Shown one piece after another: positions 17,027 through 26,024 of a DNA stretch of 64,000 nucleotides. Location: positions 1,116,001 through 1,180,000 of the forward strand of contig NZ_AP027204.1 in assembly GCF_027944005.1 (NCBI RefSeq), written 5' to 3'. The stretch is from Polynucleobacter sp. SHI8. Lineage in GTDB: Bacteria > Pseudomonadota > Gammaproteobacteria > Burkholderiales > Burkholderiaceae. Both the position numbers and the translations under genes were made by a program. Position 1 is the stretch's first letter. Each line of letters opens with the position of its first letter. The notes under the pieces are model-generated. The model did not search any database. It worked only from the letters and a program-made list of their open reading frames with translations, and was not told the origin of the DNA.

Positions 17027-18682
17027 ATGATGTTAACTCTTCTTTCTTATCAAAAAGCGCAAGAATATTACGCCGCCGGATATTGGCAAGACGATACTTT
17101 GTATTCTTTGCTAGTAAACCATGCAAAAGAAAAAGGCGATTCATTTGCACTGCGCGATGGCTTAAAGCGAATTACTTGGAAGGGTTTATTGCATTGGGTG
17201 GACTCGATTAGTGAAGTTCTGCATCAAGCTGGATTGAAGCAGGGTGATCGTGTTGCTATTTGGTTACCATCAAGAGTGGAGGGCGTGGCAACTTTTTTAG
17301 CTTGCTCCAGAAATGGTTATGTAGCATGTCCATCCCTTCATCAAAACTATACTGCCAATGAAATCCTAGAGTTTTTGAAACGTAGTCGCGCTGCGGCACT
17401 CGTTCTGATGCCGGGTTATGGAGCAAATAAAGATACCGCTCAATTTGCTGCCGAAGCTTTTCAATTATCTGATATGAAGTTAGTATTATCGGTTGAGCCA
17501 GTTGCAGATGATTCCGTACAAGATTTTCCGCAGATCAATCAGCAAATAAATACTTCAGTTGACGCTACACATGATCCAGAAGCGATTGTTTATCTTGCGT
17601 TTACATCAGGAACAACTGGTACCCCAAAAGGTGTCATGCATTCGAGCAATACCTTGTTGGCGAATGGCAGAGCGATGGTTCAAGATTGGAAGTATCCAGA
17701 AAATACAGTGATTTTGAGTTTAAGTCCGATGAGTCATCATATTGGGACTGTAGGACTTGAGCAGTGGATTGTTGGAGCTTATGAATTAGTTCTCAATCAT
17801 TTGCCAGAAAAAATGTCCATCATTGATTGGATTGTGTATACCAAAGCGACTTATTTGATGGGTGTACCAACGCATGCGATGAATATCTTAGAAGATTTAG
17901 CAAAAAAGAATCTAAACACATTAGGTGATGTCAAAATATTCTATATGGCAGGTGTTGTGATTCCGATTGAGGTAGCTCAGGCATTTTTAGATATGGGTAT
18001 TACGCCACAAAATATTTATGGAATGACCGAGAATGGCTCTCATCAATTCACATCTCCAGGAGATGATGCAAAAACGATTGTTGAAACATGTGGTCGAGCA
18101 GCTTATGGTTATCAGACCAAGATTGTTGATCAAAATAACCCAGATATCGATGTTGGAATTGGTGAAGTTGGAGAAATTGCCACAAAGGGTGCGCTCTTAA
18201 TGCTTGGATATTACAACAACCAAGTCGCAACGGAAGACTCTTTTAATCGAGATGGTTGGTTTTTATCAGGGGACTTAGGCACACTGGATGAAAATAATTG
18301 TTTAAGAATTGTTGGACGAAAAAAAGATTTAATTATTCGTGGTGGACACAATATTCATCCAAGCCATATTGAGGAGTTAAGTTATAGACACCAAGCCGTT
18401 TTGAAATGTGCTGCATTTAGTGTTCCGGATACAAGACTTGGAGAAAAAGTTGCACTAGGTATTATCTTCAAAGATGGTGTGCCAACCATGACTGGTGAAG
18501 AGTTTTTAAATCACCTGTATGTTGCAGGCCTATCTAAATATGATATGCCGGAGTATTTTGGTATTTTTACATCTTTCCCTTTAACAGCTAGCGGCAAAAT
18601 CTTAAAACGTGAAATTCAAGAACAGTATCAATCTGGGACAATTCAACTAAATTCCGTTCGTTTTATCGAACCTAAAAAATAG
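17027..18682 (+). CDS. Acyl-CoA synthetase (AMP-forming)
   Basis: A 551-residue ANL-superfamily enzyme that activates an acid with ATP and CoA. The P-loop-like motif is YLAFTSGTTGTPKGVMHS (near residues 192-209). Other core motifs are IYGMTENGSHQF, GWFLSGDLGTLDENN and GRKKDLIIRGGHNI, and the adenylation Lys is in LTASGKILKREIQ. Very little sequence separates it from its neighbours (5 and 9 bases). Paired ATG codons at 17027 and 17030 both work as starts. Closest in style to cyclohexanecarboxylate/benzoate- or medium-chain-type synthetases, but the substrate is uncertain. Confidence 0.87.
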   Translation: MMLTLLSYQKAQEYYAAGYWQDDTLYSLLVNHAKEKGDSFALRDGLKRITWKGLLHWVDSISEVLHQAGLKQGDRVAIWLPSRVEGVATFLACSRNGYVACPSLHQNYTANEILEFLKRSRAAALVLMPGYGANKDTAQFAAEAFQLSDMKLVLSVEPVADDSVQDFPQINQQINTSVDATHDPEAIVYLAFTSGTTGTPKGVMHSSNTLLANGRAMVQDWKYPENTVILSLSPMSHHIGTVGLEQWIVGAYELVLNHLPEKMSIIDWIVYTKATYLMGVPTHAMNILEDLAKKNLNTLGDVKIFYMAGVVIPIEVAQAFLDMGITPQNIYGMTENGSHQFTSPGDDAKTIVETCGRAAYGYQTKIVDQNNPDIDVGIGEVGEIATKGALLMLGYYNNQVATEDSFNRDGWFLSGDLGTLDENNCLRIVGRKKDLIIRGGHNIHPSHIEELSYRHQAVLKCAAFSVPDTRLGEKVALGIIFKDGVPTMTGEEFLNHLYVAGLSKYDMPEYFGIFTSFPLTASGKILKREIQEQYQSGTIQLNSVRFIEPKK

Positions 18683-18691
18683 AGCTCTATT

Positions 18692-19462
18692 ATGTATCCA
18701 CATGCGAAGCAAATTGACGACTATTTCATTCTTACTCTAGATCGTCCAGAAGCACTAAACGCTCTTTCTTTTGAAATTATTCAAAAACTTTCCCAATTAA
18801 TTGATGAAATAGCAACGTCATCTGCTCGAGCTCTGATTATTACTGGAGCAGGAGAAAAAGCATTTTGTGCTGGTGCGGACATTAAAGAATTAATGAATCG
18901 GTCACGGATGCAGCAACAACGTGGATCTGAACTAGGGCAACAGGTTTTTTCTAAATTAGAAAATTTACCAATGCCATCTGTTGCATTGATCAATGGCTTT
19001 GCCTTTGGTGGTGGTTTAGAGTTGGCGCTAGCGTGTACATTTCGTTTAGCAACGCCGAATGCGAAGATGGGTTTACCTGAAGTTAAATTGGGTTTGATTC
19101 CAGGTTATGGGGGAACGCAACGTTTAACAAGAGTGATTGGTCAGACAAAAGCCAATGAAATGATTTTGACAGGTAAGACGATTGATGCTCAAACTGCTCT
19201 TCAGTATGGAATCTTGAATCAAATTATTGAAGCAGAAAATGCATTAGAAAAAACCTTTGAATTTTGTAAAACATTTTCATCTTATAGTTTGCCAGTGCTG
19301 TCGTTTGCAAGGTCTGCGATTCGAAGAGCGGGTGATGTTACCTTACAAGAAGGGCTTCATCTAGAGTCTAACTTATCGACACTCGCCTATTCATTAGAAG
19401 ATGCCAATGAGGGTATGAATGCTTTTGTTGAAAAAAGAAAACCTATCTTTAAGGATTTATAA
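18692..19462 (+). CDS. Enoyl-CoA hydratase
   Basis: A 256-residue crotonase with all standard features: FCAGADIKEL for the first oxyanion loop, INGFAFGGGLELALAC for the second, both catalytic Glu sites (LELAL and MGLPEVKLGLIPGYGGTQRL) and C-terminal EGMNAFVEKRKP. It should hydrate a 2-enoyl-CoA to a 3-hydroxyacyl-CoA. It is the more conventional of the two crotonases in the operon and stands next to the SDR, acyl-CoA dehydrogenase and 3-hydroxyacyl-CoA dehydrogenase genes, completing a beta-oxidation set. Confidence 0.9.
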   Translation: MYPHAKQIDDYFILTLDRPEALNALSFEIIQKLSQLIDEIATSSARALIITGAGEKAFCAGADIKELMNRSRMQQQRGSELGQQVFSKLENLPMPSVALINGFAFGGGLELALACTFRLATPNAKMGLPEVKLGLIPGYGGTQRLTRVIGQTKANEMILTGKTIDAQTALQYGILNQIIEAENALEKTFEFCKTFSSYSLPVLSFARSAIRRAGDVTLQEGLHLESNLSTLAYSLEDANEGMNAFVEKRKPIFKDL

Positions 19463-20217
19463 TGCAAGGATCAGATAAAAGCAAGAAAGTAATTGCCGTT
19501 ACTGGAGGAAGTCGAGGAATTGGTGCGGCGATTGTCAAAAAACTGGCAAATGATGGCTGGATTGTCGGTTGTTTATCACGGAAGGGGCAGGGAGTAGAAG
19601 ATGGTAGTTTGCCTCAAGAGTTACAGAGCCAAGTCATTCATATTGCATGTGATGTCAACTCCGATGAATCTTTAGTAAAAGCATTTACATATTTAGTTGA
19701 GCAAACCGGTCGATTAGATGGATTGGTCAATAATGCTGGTATACATGAACAAGAAAAATCACATTTGATGAAAAATGAGATGTGGGATGATGTGATGTCA
19801 ACGAATGCACGTGCAGTATTCATGAGTTGTCGAGAAGCCTATCCTTTTCTGATACAACAAACTTCTAGTGTCATTATCAATATGGGATCTTTTTTTGACA
19901 AGATGGGAGTGAAAAACAATTTAGCCTATTGCGCATCAAAGGCAGCTGTTGGCGCAATTACCAGGTGTCTAGCCGTTGAGTGGGCGAGTAAGGGTGTAAG
20001 AGTCATGGATGTTGCTCCAGGTTATATTGCGACCGAACTAAATATTGACGCAATGAATGGTCCCCTTGGTGAGTTTTTGGCAAAGCGTATTCCAAGGAAA
20101 ACGCCAGGCACTCCAGCAGAAGTTGCGACCGTGGTTGCTGCAATTGTCCAAGACGATATGTCGTTTCTAACAGGTGAAACCATCTATCTAGATGGTGCTC
20201 ACGCCATCGCACACTAA
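19462..20217 (+). CDS. Short-chain dehydrogenase/reductase (FabG-like SDR)
   Basis: A 251-residue SDR with cofactor motif TGGSRGIG near residue 15, NNAG near residue 91, catalytic Ser in INMGSFFDKMG, and YCASK for Tyr/Lys. The C-terminal LTGETIYLDGAHA is close to the usual dinucleotide-family ending. Its ATG shares one base with the stop of the hydratase upstream, so translation is coupled. It likely acts on a hydroxy- or oxoacyl-CoA or a cyclic alcohol in the same pathway. Confidence 0.85.
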   Translation: MQGSDKSKKVIAVTGGSRGIGAAIVKKLANDGWIVGCLSRKGQGVEDGSLPQELQSQVIHIACDVNSDESLVKAFTYLVEQTGRLDGLVNNAGIHEQEKSHLMKNEMWDDVMSTNARAVFMSCREAYPFLIQQTSSVIINMGSFFDKMGVKNNLAYCASKAAVGAITRCLAVEWASKGVRVMDVAPGYIATELNIDAMNGPLGEFLAKRIPRKTPGTPAEVATVVAAIVQDDMSFLTGETIYLDGAHAIAH

Positions 20218-20227
20218 AGAGAATCCT

Positions 20228-21394
20228 ATGAATATATTAGAAAGACTTGATGAATCGATATTGCTTAATTCTGAAGAAAAGCAATTACTAGATAGTGTGA
20301 AGGACATTTGTCGAAATGTCATCGCGCCGAATGCTGCTCAATTTGATGAGTCGAAAGAGTTTCCTTGGGAAAATATCAAAGCTATTAATGAACTTGGTTT
20401 AAATGCCATGTTTGTTCCTGAGGCATATGGCGGCGCCTTATTGTCTTACACCGCTTACCTTGCTTGCGTGCGTGAGATTAGTAAAGCCTGTGCTTCGACG
20501 GGTATTATTTGGGCAACTAATTTTCATGGTATGAAGCCATTAATTGATTTTGGTAATGAGGAACAGAAATTACGATTGCTTCCCAGAATTGCAGACGGTG
20601 GACTAGGATCATTGGCGATTACCGAACCCTCAGCAGGATCAGATGCCACTGGCATGAAATTAAGTTTTACTCCAGATGGCGATGACATTATCGTCAATGG
20701 CAGTAAGATCTTTATCTCCAATGGTGACTTTGCTGATTTATATCTTTTATTTGGGAAGTGGTCTGAAATTGAAGGATCTAAAGAAGCCATCAGTGCTCTT
20801 GTATTTGAAAAAGGGACTCCAGGATTTTCCGTTCTCGGTATTGAAAAGAAAATGGGACACCGTGCAGCAAGTACAGCAGCGATAGCCTTTGATAATTGTC
20901 GCGTACCACGTGCTAATTTATTGATGAACCCTGGTGATGGCTTAAAAATCCTGTTGTCATCACTCAATAAGTCGCGTCCAAGTGTTGCTGCCCATGCTTT
21001 AGGAATAGCACGTGCGGCACTTGAGGACGGTGTTGAGTATATTAATCAGCGCAAGCAATCGGGCAAAAAAATTATTGAGTTTCAGGGGATTCAATTTCAA
21101 TTGGCGGATTTAGCCAGTGAATTATATTTATGTGAAAACCTCATGTGGACCATTGGAAGATTAGTGGATAACGGTGGCAAAGATTTTGGTATTGAAGCCT
21201 CGATTCTTAAATACCGAGCTACGGATGCAGCGATGCGAATCACATCTGATGTTGTTGGTTTGTTGGGCGGATATGGGTATTGTCAGGATTATCGGGCTGA
21301 ACGACTGATGCGAGATGCCAAAATCACCCAAATTTGGGAAGGCACTAATCAAATTCATCGCCAACTAGTTGGTAGGCACTTTATTCAAAAATAA
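20228..21394 (+). CDS. Acyl-CoA dehydrogenase
   Basis: A 388-residue FAD enzyme. The N-terminal helical domain is followed by LGSLAITEPSAGSDATGMKL, KIFISNGDFADLYLLF and MGHRAASTAAIAFDNCRVP. The C-terminal part has LLGGYGYCQDYRAERLMRDAKITQIWEGTNQIHR, where the Glu of WEGT or its neighbourhood provides the catalytic base in short-chain members. ATG 20228 follows the SDR by 10 bases with AGAG just ahead; upstream in-frame starts would overlap the SDR. It should insert the 2,3 double bond in an acyl-CoA intermediate. Confidence 0.9.
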   Translation: MNILERLDESILLNSEEKQLLDSVKDICRNVIAPNAAQFDESKEFPWENIKAINELGLNAMFVPEAYGGALLSYTAYLACVREISKACASTGIIWATNFHGMKPLIDFGNEEQKLRLLPRIADGGLGSLAITEPSAGSDATGMKLSFTPDGDDIIVNGSKIFISNGDFADLYLLFGKWSEIEGSKEAISALVFEKGTPGFSVLGIEKKMGHRAASTAAIAFDNCRVPRANLLMNPGDGLKILLSSLNKSRPSVAAHALGIARAALEDGVEYINQRKQSGKKIIEFQGIQFQLADLASELYLCENLMWTIGRLVDNGGKDFGIEASILKYRATDAAMRITSDVVGLLGGYGYCQDYRAERLMRDAKITQIWEGTNQIHRQLVGRHFIQK

Positions 21395-21403
21395 GGAGGT
21401 ACT

Positions 21404-22279
21404 GTGAGCTCAATTAAAAAAGTCGGTGTAGTGGGCAGTGGCACTATGGGCTCAGGTATAGCCATTGTGGCTGCTAGAGCTGGATTTGAAACTTACGTAT
21501 ATGATACAAATAGTAAAAATCTTGAAAATTTATCCAAGCAAAGTAAAGATTTTTTTGAAAAATCTGTAGCCCGTGGAAAAATGCAGGTCGAGAATCTTAA
21601 GCCTACTCTTCAACGGTTAAAAGCCACTTCAAACATGGCCGATTTAGCAGATTGCGATGTTGTGATCGAGGCTATTTTTGAAGATCTCCAAGTCAAACAC
21701 GATTTGTTTTCAAAGTTAAATACTATTTGTAAACAAGAAACTATTTTTGCATCTAATACCTCGACAATTTCGATTACAGAAATAGCAGGTGGAAGTGGTC
21801 GCGATGATCGCTTTGTTGGTATGCACTTTTGTTTACCAGCACAGTTAATGAAACTAGTAGAAATGTCTCCAGGACTGAATACGAGTGCAGAAAGTTTTAG
21901 CGCAGCGTGGAAGTTTTGTATTGATTTAGGGCAATCTCCAGTGAAGACCCAAGATACTCCGGGCTTTATCCTTAATTATTTTTTAATTCCATTCAATAAC
22001 AATGCAATCCGTATGGTTGAAGCTGGAATTGCAGCACCGGAAGATATTGATAAAGCGATTAAGACAGCATTAGGATATGCCATGGGACCAATGCAGCTTT
22101 TGGATCTTGTTGGGATGGATACCCAAAGACTGCTTTGTAATGCAATGCAAAATTTAACCAATGAGCCTGATGCAGCCTGTCCGCCACTAGTCAGAAGAAT
22201 GATTGCTGCGGGCCATCTTGGTAAAAAATCTGGACGAGGATTTTTTACCTATAAAGATTCAAAAATGTTTGGAGCTTAA
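21404..22279 (+). CDS. 3-Hydroxyacyl-CoA dehydrogenase, NAD-binding and first C-terminal domains
   Basis: A 291-residue protein. Rossmann motif GVVGSGTMGSGIA (residues 7-19); catalytic His in FVGMHFCLPAQLMKLVEM, with the HFxxP element; DTPGFILNYFLIPFNNNA starts the dimerising domain. A perfect AAGGAGGT (21393-21400) stands three bases before GTG 21404. The length matches single-domain FadB-C/Hbd enzymes, but the next cistron continues as the distal half of a PaaH/PaaC-type protein, so the two may act as a pair. It oxidises a 3-hydroxyacyl-CoA with NAD. Confidence 0.87.
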   Translation: MSSIKKVGVVGSGTMGSGIAIVAARAGFETYVYDTNSKNLENLSKQSKDFFEKSVARGKMQVENLKPTLQRLKATSNMADLADCDVVIEAIFEDLQVKHDLFSKLNTICKQETIFASNTSTISITEIAGGSGRDDRFVGMHFCLPAQLMKLVEMSPGLNTSAESFSAAWKFCIDLGQSPVKTQDTPGFILNYFLIPFNNNAIRMVEAGIAAPEDIDKAIKTALGYAMGPMQLLDLVGMDTQRLLCNAMQNLTNEPDAACPPLVRRMIAAGHLGKKSGRGFFTYKDSKMFGA

Positions 22280-22281
22280 TC

Positions 22282-22932
22282 ATGTTGAACGTACAAATTA
22301 TTGATACAGGTCGAAGTCGCTCATTTCCTGATTTGGCGGAGTTTGGCTTAATCTCTGATACGAATGCAGATATCTTACTTATTATCGGACAAGATGTTGA
22401 GCAAGCATATAAAGCTATTTCTGATGCGAGTGCATATCAACTCATTTTGTTAGAGCTCGGTGTGGAATGTCTTGGCACACATACAGGTGAATCTCTTGGA
22501 GAAGAGGGTTCTCAAGTTTTAGGATTTGCTAGATACAAGATGGGGAGTGATCCCGCGACTAAATTAATTGAATTAGTGAAGCAACCAAAAAGCAATGCTC
22601 ATTCGCTTGAAACAGCCAAATCATTTTTTGAGTCCTTAGAATTAGTTGTGGCGGTATGTGCCGATACTCCTGGAAGAATTGTTGACCGGTTAATTAGACC
22701 TTATTTAAATTCTGTTTTGAGACGTCTTGATGATGGTTTAGCAACTGCTACAGATATGGATAAAACCCTTAAATTAGGATTGGGATATCCTGAAGGTCCA
22801 CTATCCATGTTGCAAAGAACGGGTCTAGAACATCATGCGCATGTGACTGAAAGTTTGTATCAAGCCTTGGGTAACCCCGGTTTTTTCCCAGCAAGAAGAG
22901 CGCTTGTTGCCAAAAAAATTAAATCGAACTAG
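22282..22932 (+). CDS. Distal half of a PaaH-type 3-hydroxyacyl-CoA dehydrogenase, separate cistron
   Basis: A 216-residue protein without a GxGxxG cofactor motif. Its C-terminal ~100 residues (CADTPGRIVDRLIRPYLN, then LGLGYPEGPLSMLQRTGLEH) are the 3-hydroxyacyl-CoA dehydrogenase C-terminal domain. The first ~110 residues look like the degenerate Rossmann-like linker domain seen in long (about 500-residue) PaaH/PaaC enzymes. It lies two bases after the previous gene, in another frame, with its own GGAG (22271-22274) seven bases before ATG. So it is a natural split gene rather than simple damage (inference). It probably associates with the product of the preceding gene. Confidence 0.72.
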   Translation: MLNVQIIDTGRSRSFPDLAEFGLISDTNADILLIIGQDVEQAYKAISDASAYQLILLELGVECLGTHTGESLGEEGSQVLGFARYKMGSDPATKLIELVKQPKSNAHSLETAKSFFESLELVVAVCADTPGRIVDRLIRPYLNSVLRRLDDGLATATDMDKTLKLGLGYPEGPLSMLQRTGLEHHAHVTESLYQALGNPGFFPARRALVAKKIKSN

Positions 22933-22934
22933 TG

Positions 22935-24062
22935 ATGAGTTTATCTAAACAGTTACCACTGACCGGTATAAAAGTTTTAGATTTTAGTACTCTATTGCCT
23001 GGTCCCGTATGCTCTTTACTTTTGTCTGAGGCAGGGGCAGAAGTGATTAAAGTAGAGCGCCCACAAGGTGGGGACGAAATGCGTAGCTATCATCCAAAAG
23101 CAGGGGAAGATAGTGGCAACTTTGTCATACTCAATCGAGGTAAACAAAGTATCGCTGTTGACCTTAAAGACCCTAAGACCATTGCGCAATTAACGCCAAT
23201 CATTTTAGAGTGTGACATTCTTATTGAGCAATTTAGGCCTGGAGTCATGGCAAGACTTGGCTTAGGCTATGAAACACTTCAAGCGATTAACCCTAAGTTA
23301 ATTTACTGTTCGATTACAGGGTTTGGGCAAACCGGACCAGATGCGATGCTGGCAGCACATGATTTAAATTACGTTGCGCAGACCGGCATGCTTTCTTTAG
23401 TAGTCGATACCAATGGTTATCCATCACTTCCACCAGCATTGATTGCGGATATAGCCGGGGGTGCTTACCCAGCATTTAGTAATATTTTGCTAGCGCTGCG
23501 TCAACGGGATATTACTGGTGAAGGATCATATTTGGATATTTCCATGAGTGATAATTTATTTACATTTATGTATTGGGTGATGGCTGAACAGCAGTTAGAT
23601 GGCAAGTCTCCGAGCGCAGCTTCAAGCCTAGTTACTGGTGGAACGCCAAGATATCAAATCTACAAAACAAAAGACGAGCGTTTTTTAGCGGCGGCCCCAT
23701 TAGAGGATAAATTTTGGAATAACTTTTGTCATCTCATTCATTTGGAGGATCGATATAGAGATGTTGCTTGCTCGCCCAAAGAGGCATCTGAAGCGATTGC
23801 AAATATTATTCAAACGAAGACCGCTCATGAGTGGGAGGTTATTTTTGAAGGACATGACGTATGTTCCGTCATTGTGAAAACATTTGATGAGGCATTACAG
23901 TCAAAACATTTTGCAAGTAGGGGAATATTCAAGAAGTTGATCAATCACAATGATGGTCAAATAATGGCTTTACCAATTCCGATTGTGAATCATCTTCGAC
24001 GTGATGAAGAGTCTTTGGATTACCCAAAACTTGGCGAACATAATAAAACAATACTAGGTTAG
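22935..24062 (+). CDS. Class III CoA-transferase (CaiB/BaiF family)
   Basis: A 375-residue enzyme, last gene of the long operon. N-terminal block IKVLDFSTLLPGPVCSLLLSEAGAEVIKVE, substrate loop VILNRGKQSIAVDLKDP, ITGFGQTGPDA and catalytic Asp in LIADIAGGAYPAF. The style (short, GPVCSLLL) resembles alpha-methylacyl-CoA racemases as well as formyl-CoA-transferase relatives, so racemisation of a 2-methylacyl-CoA is an alternative. ATG 22935 is preferred over GTG 22932; the previous stop codon overlaps. Confidence 0.85.
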   Translation: MSLSKQLPLTGIKVLDFSTLLPGPVCSLLLSEAGAEVIKVERPQGGDEMRSYHPKAGEDSGNFVILNRGKQSIAVDLKDPKTIAQLTPIILECDILIEQFRPGVMARLGLGYETLQAINPKLIYCSITGFGQTGPDAMLAAHDLNYVAQTGMLSLVVDTNGYPSLPPALIADIAGGAYPAFSNILLALRQRDITGEGSYLDISMSDNLFTFMYWVMAEQQLDGKSPSAASSLVTGGTPRYQIYKTKDERFLAAAPLEDKFWNNFCHLIHLEDRYRDVACSPKEASEAIANIIQTKTAHEWEVIFEGHDVCSVIVKTFDEALQSKHFASRGIFKKLINHNDGQIMALPIPIVNHLRRDEESLDYPKLGEHNKTILG

Positions 24063-24093
24063 TCGTATTGTATTAATTCTTAGATCATCTGCT

Positions 24094-25821
24094 TCACTGG
24101 TCCGGGATTAAAAACTCGGTAATCAGAACAACCAGTTCAACTACGCCTAAAATGATGACCAGAATGAATCCGCCAATACCAAGTGCAAACAGTGGACTTA
24201 ACCATCCGAGAGAAGCAGGTAGAAGGCTAAATGTGATGATGGCTGCAAGTATGCCAAGTATCATGGCGATGGGCTTACCAAAACGAATGAGACTTCGCAG
24301 TACAGGAAAGCGTTCAAGGCCATAACTAACATTCGTACTTACATCTGATGCTTTATCTAAATTTTTAGAATCATCACCGATACGTTTTGGATATTGAATC
24401 TCGATGTTTTTACCTTGTAAATGTGCGATACGTTCTGCTGCAATTAAGCCAAAGCTTCCTGATTTAATGAGTCCACCGATATAAACGGAGTCGGTACCAC
24501 CTTCTAGTCCTCCAGTTGCAGCACCTACAGCAAAAAGACCTGGTATTGGCTTTGATGATTGATCAAGTACTTGAGCATGTTGATCAATGTCGATTCCAGT
24601 CATCGTATAAGTGATGCCTGGACAGATTGGTATTGCCATGATTTGGGATGGATTGATCGGCCATGGCTTCATCAGATTAGAGCGTTTAATTGGTAGGTGA
24701 TCTAAAGAACCGTTTTCTAACGCTTGGTTATATTCTGTAACCGTTTGATTGAGTATTTCGCTTGGAACTGACATCAGTTGAGCAAGTTCTTCAGATGATG
24801 AAGCCCTCAAAATAGTTCCGCCAGCACGTTCAAGTAAAGGATTGGCAGGAATACGGGCAGAGGTTCCTGGACCATTCCATATGTCTTGATCAAAAATCGC
24901 AAATAATTTTTCAGTTGTTGCTTTTGCTGCTAATTCATTAGCAAGATGCACACCAGATCGACCTTCATCTACAATCCGTCGACCATGAGCGTCAATGACG
25001 AGACCTGCTGTAGCAATAGCATCCAGTTCAGGGTAGGGCCAAACAGCTTCATTATGTTTTGCATCACTACATAAAATATGGCCGTAAAAACGATTCCCTG
25101 AGTTGTTGACAACCCCACCAGCTTCAAGAACCATGTTGATACCATCACCATAGCCAGTTCTTCCACCTCTTTGAAACACCGATGAAAAATTAGAGCCAAT
25201 ATATTTTTTGTAAAGTTCAGGATTCGTTTGGAAGCCACCATCAGCAATCACAGTATATGGAGCTTTCCAAAGGGTCTCTTGCCCGTCGCATATGCCACGA
25301 ACACCAATACATTGCCCATCTTGCATCACTAAATTCGTGGCACGAGCACCATATTGAATCTTGCCGCCAAGTTCTGCGAGTGCAAGAACAAGTCGTTTTA
25401 ACATCAAATCGGGACCACGTTCTTTCCAGTCATTACCAGCACGGAGTGCGCGAGGTGGTGCCATACACCAGCGATAACCCTCTTGGGGATTAAAGCGCAT
25501 GAATTTTCCACCTTTATCCTGAAGCCATGTGATTAATCTGGCACCATTTTTTGCTAAAGCGGCTGCGAGTTCAGGTTTGGCTTCCCCGCTAGTTATTTTA
25601 TGAATGAGTTGTTCTAGTTCTTCAGGAGGGCGATAAGGATCATGAAATCCAATATGAACTATTCCTCCAGAGAATCTGGAATTATTGGGGTACTCGACCC
25701 CTGTACCTTTTTCTAATAAAAGAGGGCGAAGACCAATTTCTGCAGCACGAACTGCAGTAGTAAGACCGGCAATACCACCGCCGACAATAATTAAATCAAA
25801 TGATTCATCAGAACTTAGCAT
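24094..25821 (-). CDS. FAD-dependent oxidoreductase (fumarate reductase/ketosteroid dehydrogenase-like) with C-terminal membrane anchor
   Basis: A 575-residue flavoprotein. The N-terminal FAD site is DLIIVGGGIAGLTTAVRAAEIG; FAD and substrate domains continue to about residue 470, with GRSGVHLANELAAKA and a late GLFAVGAATGGLEGGTDSVYIGG typical of the fumarate-reductase/succinate-dehydrogenase flavoprotein superfamily and TcuA. The last 70 residues contain two hydrophobic spans (LGILAAIITFSLLPASLGWL and FALGIGGFILVIILGVVELV), an unusual membrane tail for this family. The ATG overlaps the end of a possible small upstream frame. Likely dehydrogenates an acid or ketone at the inner membrane. Confidence 0.82.
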   Translation of the reverse strand: MLSSDESFDLIIVGGGIAGLTTAVRAAEIGLRPLLLEKGTGVEYPNNSRFSGGIVHIGFHDPYRPPEELEQLIHKITSGEAKPELAAALAKNGARLITWLQDKGGKFMRFNPQEGYRWCMAPPRALRAGNDWKERGPDLMLKRLVLALAELGGKIQYGARATNLVMQDGQCIGVRGICDGQETLWKAPYTVIADGGFQTNPELYKKYIGSNFSSVFQRGGRTGYGDGINMVLEAGGVVNNSGNRFYGHILCSDAKHNEAVWPYPELDAIATAGLVIDAHGRRIVDEGRSGVHLANELAAKATTEKLFAIFDQDIWNGPGTSARIPANPLLERAGGTILRASSSEELAQLMSVPSEILNQTVTEYNQALENGSLDHLPIKRSNLMKPWPINPSQIMAIPICPGITYTMTGIDIDQHAQVLDQSSKPIPGLFAVGAATGGLEGGTDSVYIGGLIKSGSFGLIAAERIAHLQGKNIEIQYPKRIGDDSKNLDKASDVSTNVSYGLERFPVLRSLIRFGKPIAMILGILAAIITFSLLPASLGWLSPLFALGIGGFILVIILGVVELVVLITEFLIPDQ

Positions 25822-25998
25822 AATTTAAAATAGAGAGATGATTGGTTACTCAAGGTCTGATAAAGGCATTGAATCAAATGATTAAACTCTTCATCAGCGA
25901 ACTGATCAATCTCATGGTCTCCGATATATTTTTTAAAAGTATAGCAAACACTATTTACTTCAAATGCAAATCCATACTTTTTTAAAACCTGAATTCAT
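25815..25998 (-). pseudogene. Short open frame before the flavoprotein, needing one frame change
   Basis: On the minus strand, ATG at 25998 opens MNSGFKK and then a run of six A (25978-25983). In the following +1 frame a further 54 codons are open, reading YGFAFEVNSVCYTFKKYIGD and onward to a TAA at 25815-25817 that overlaps the flavoprotein ATG (ATGCTAA). Removing one A would give a continuous protein of about 60 residues. The stop/start overlap is what one expects of a cotranscribed gene. It may be a frameshifted gene, a slippage-dependent one or a sequencing error. I recognise no family. Confidence 0.4.
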
Positions 25999-26024
25999 TA
26001 TTAAAGGCTGATGAAATAAAGAAA

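Noticed and set aside
20524..20967. 147-codon minus-strand frame
   Set aside because: Antisense to a clear acyl-CoA dehydrogenase, no start context, no domain.
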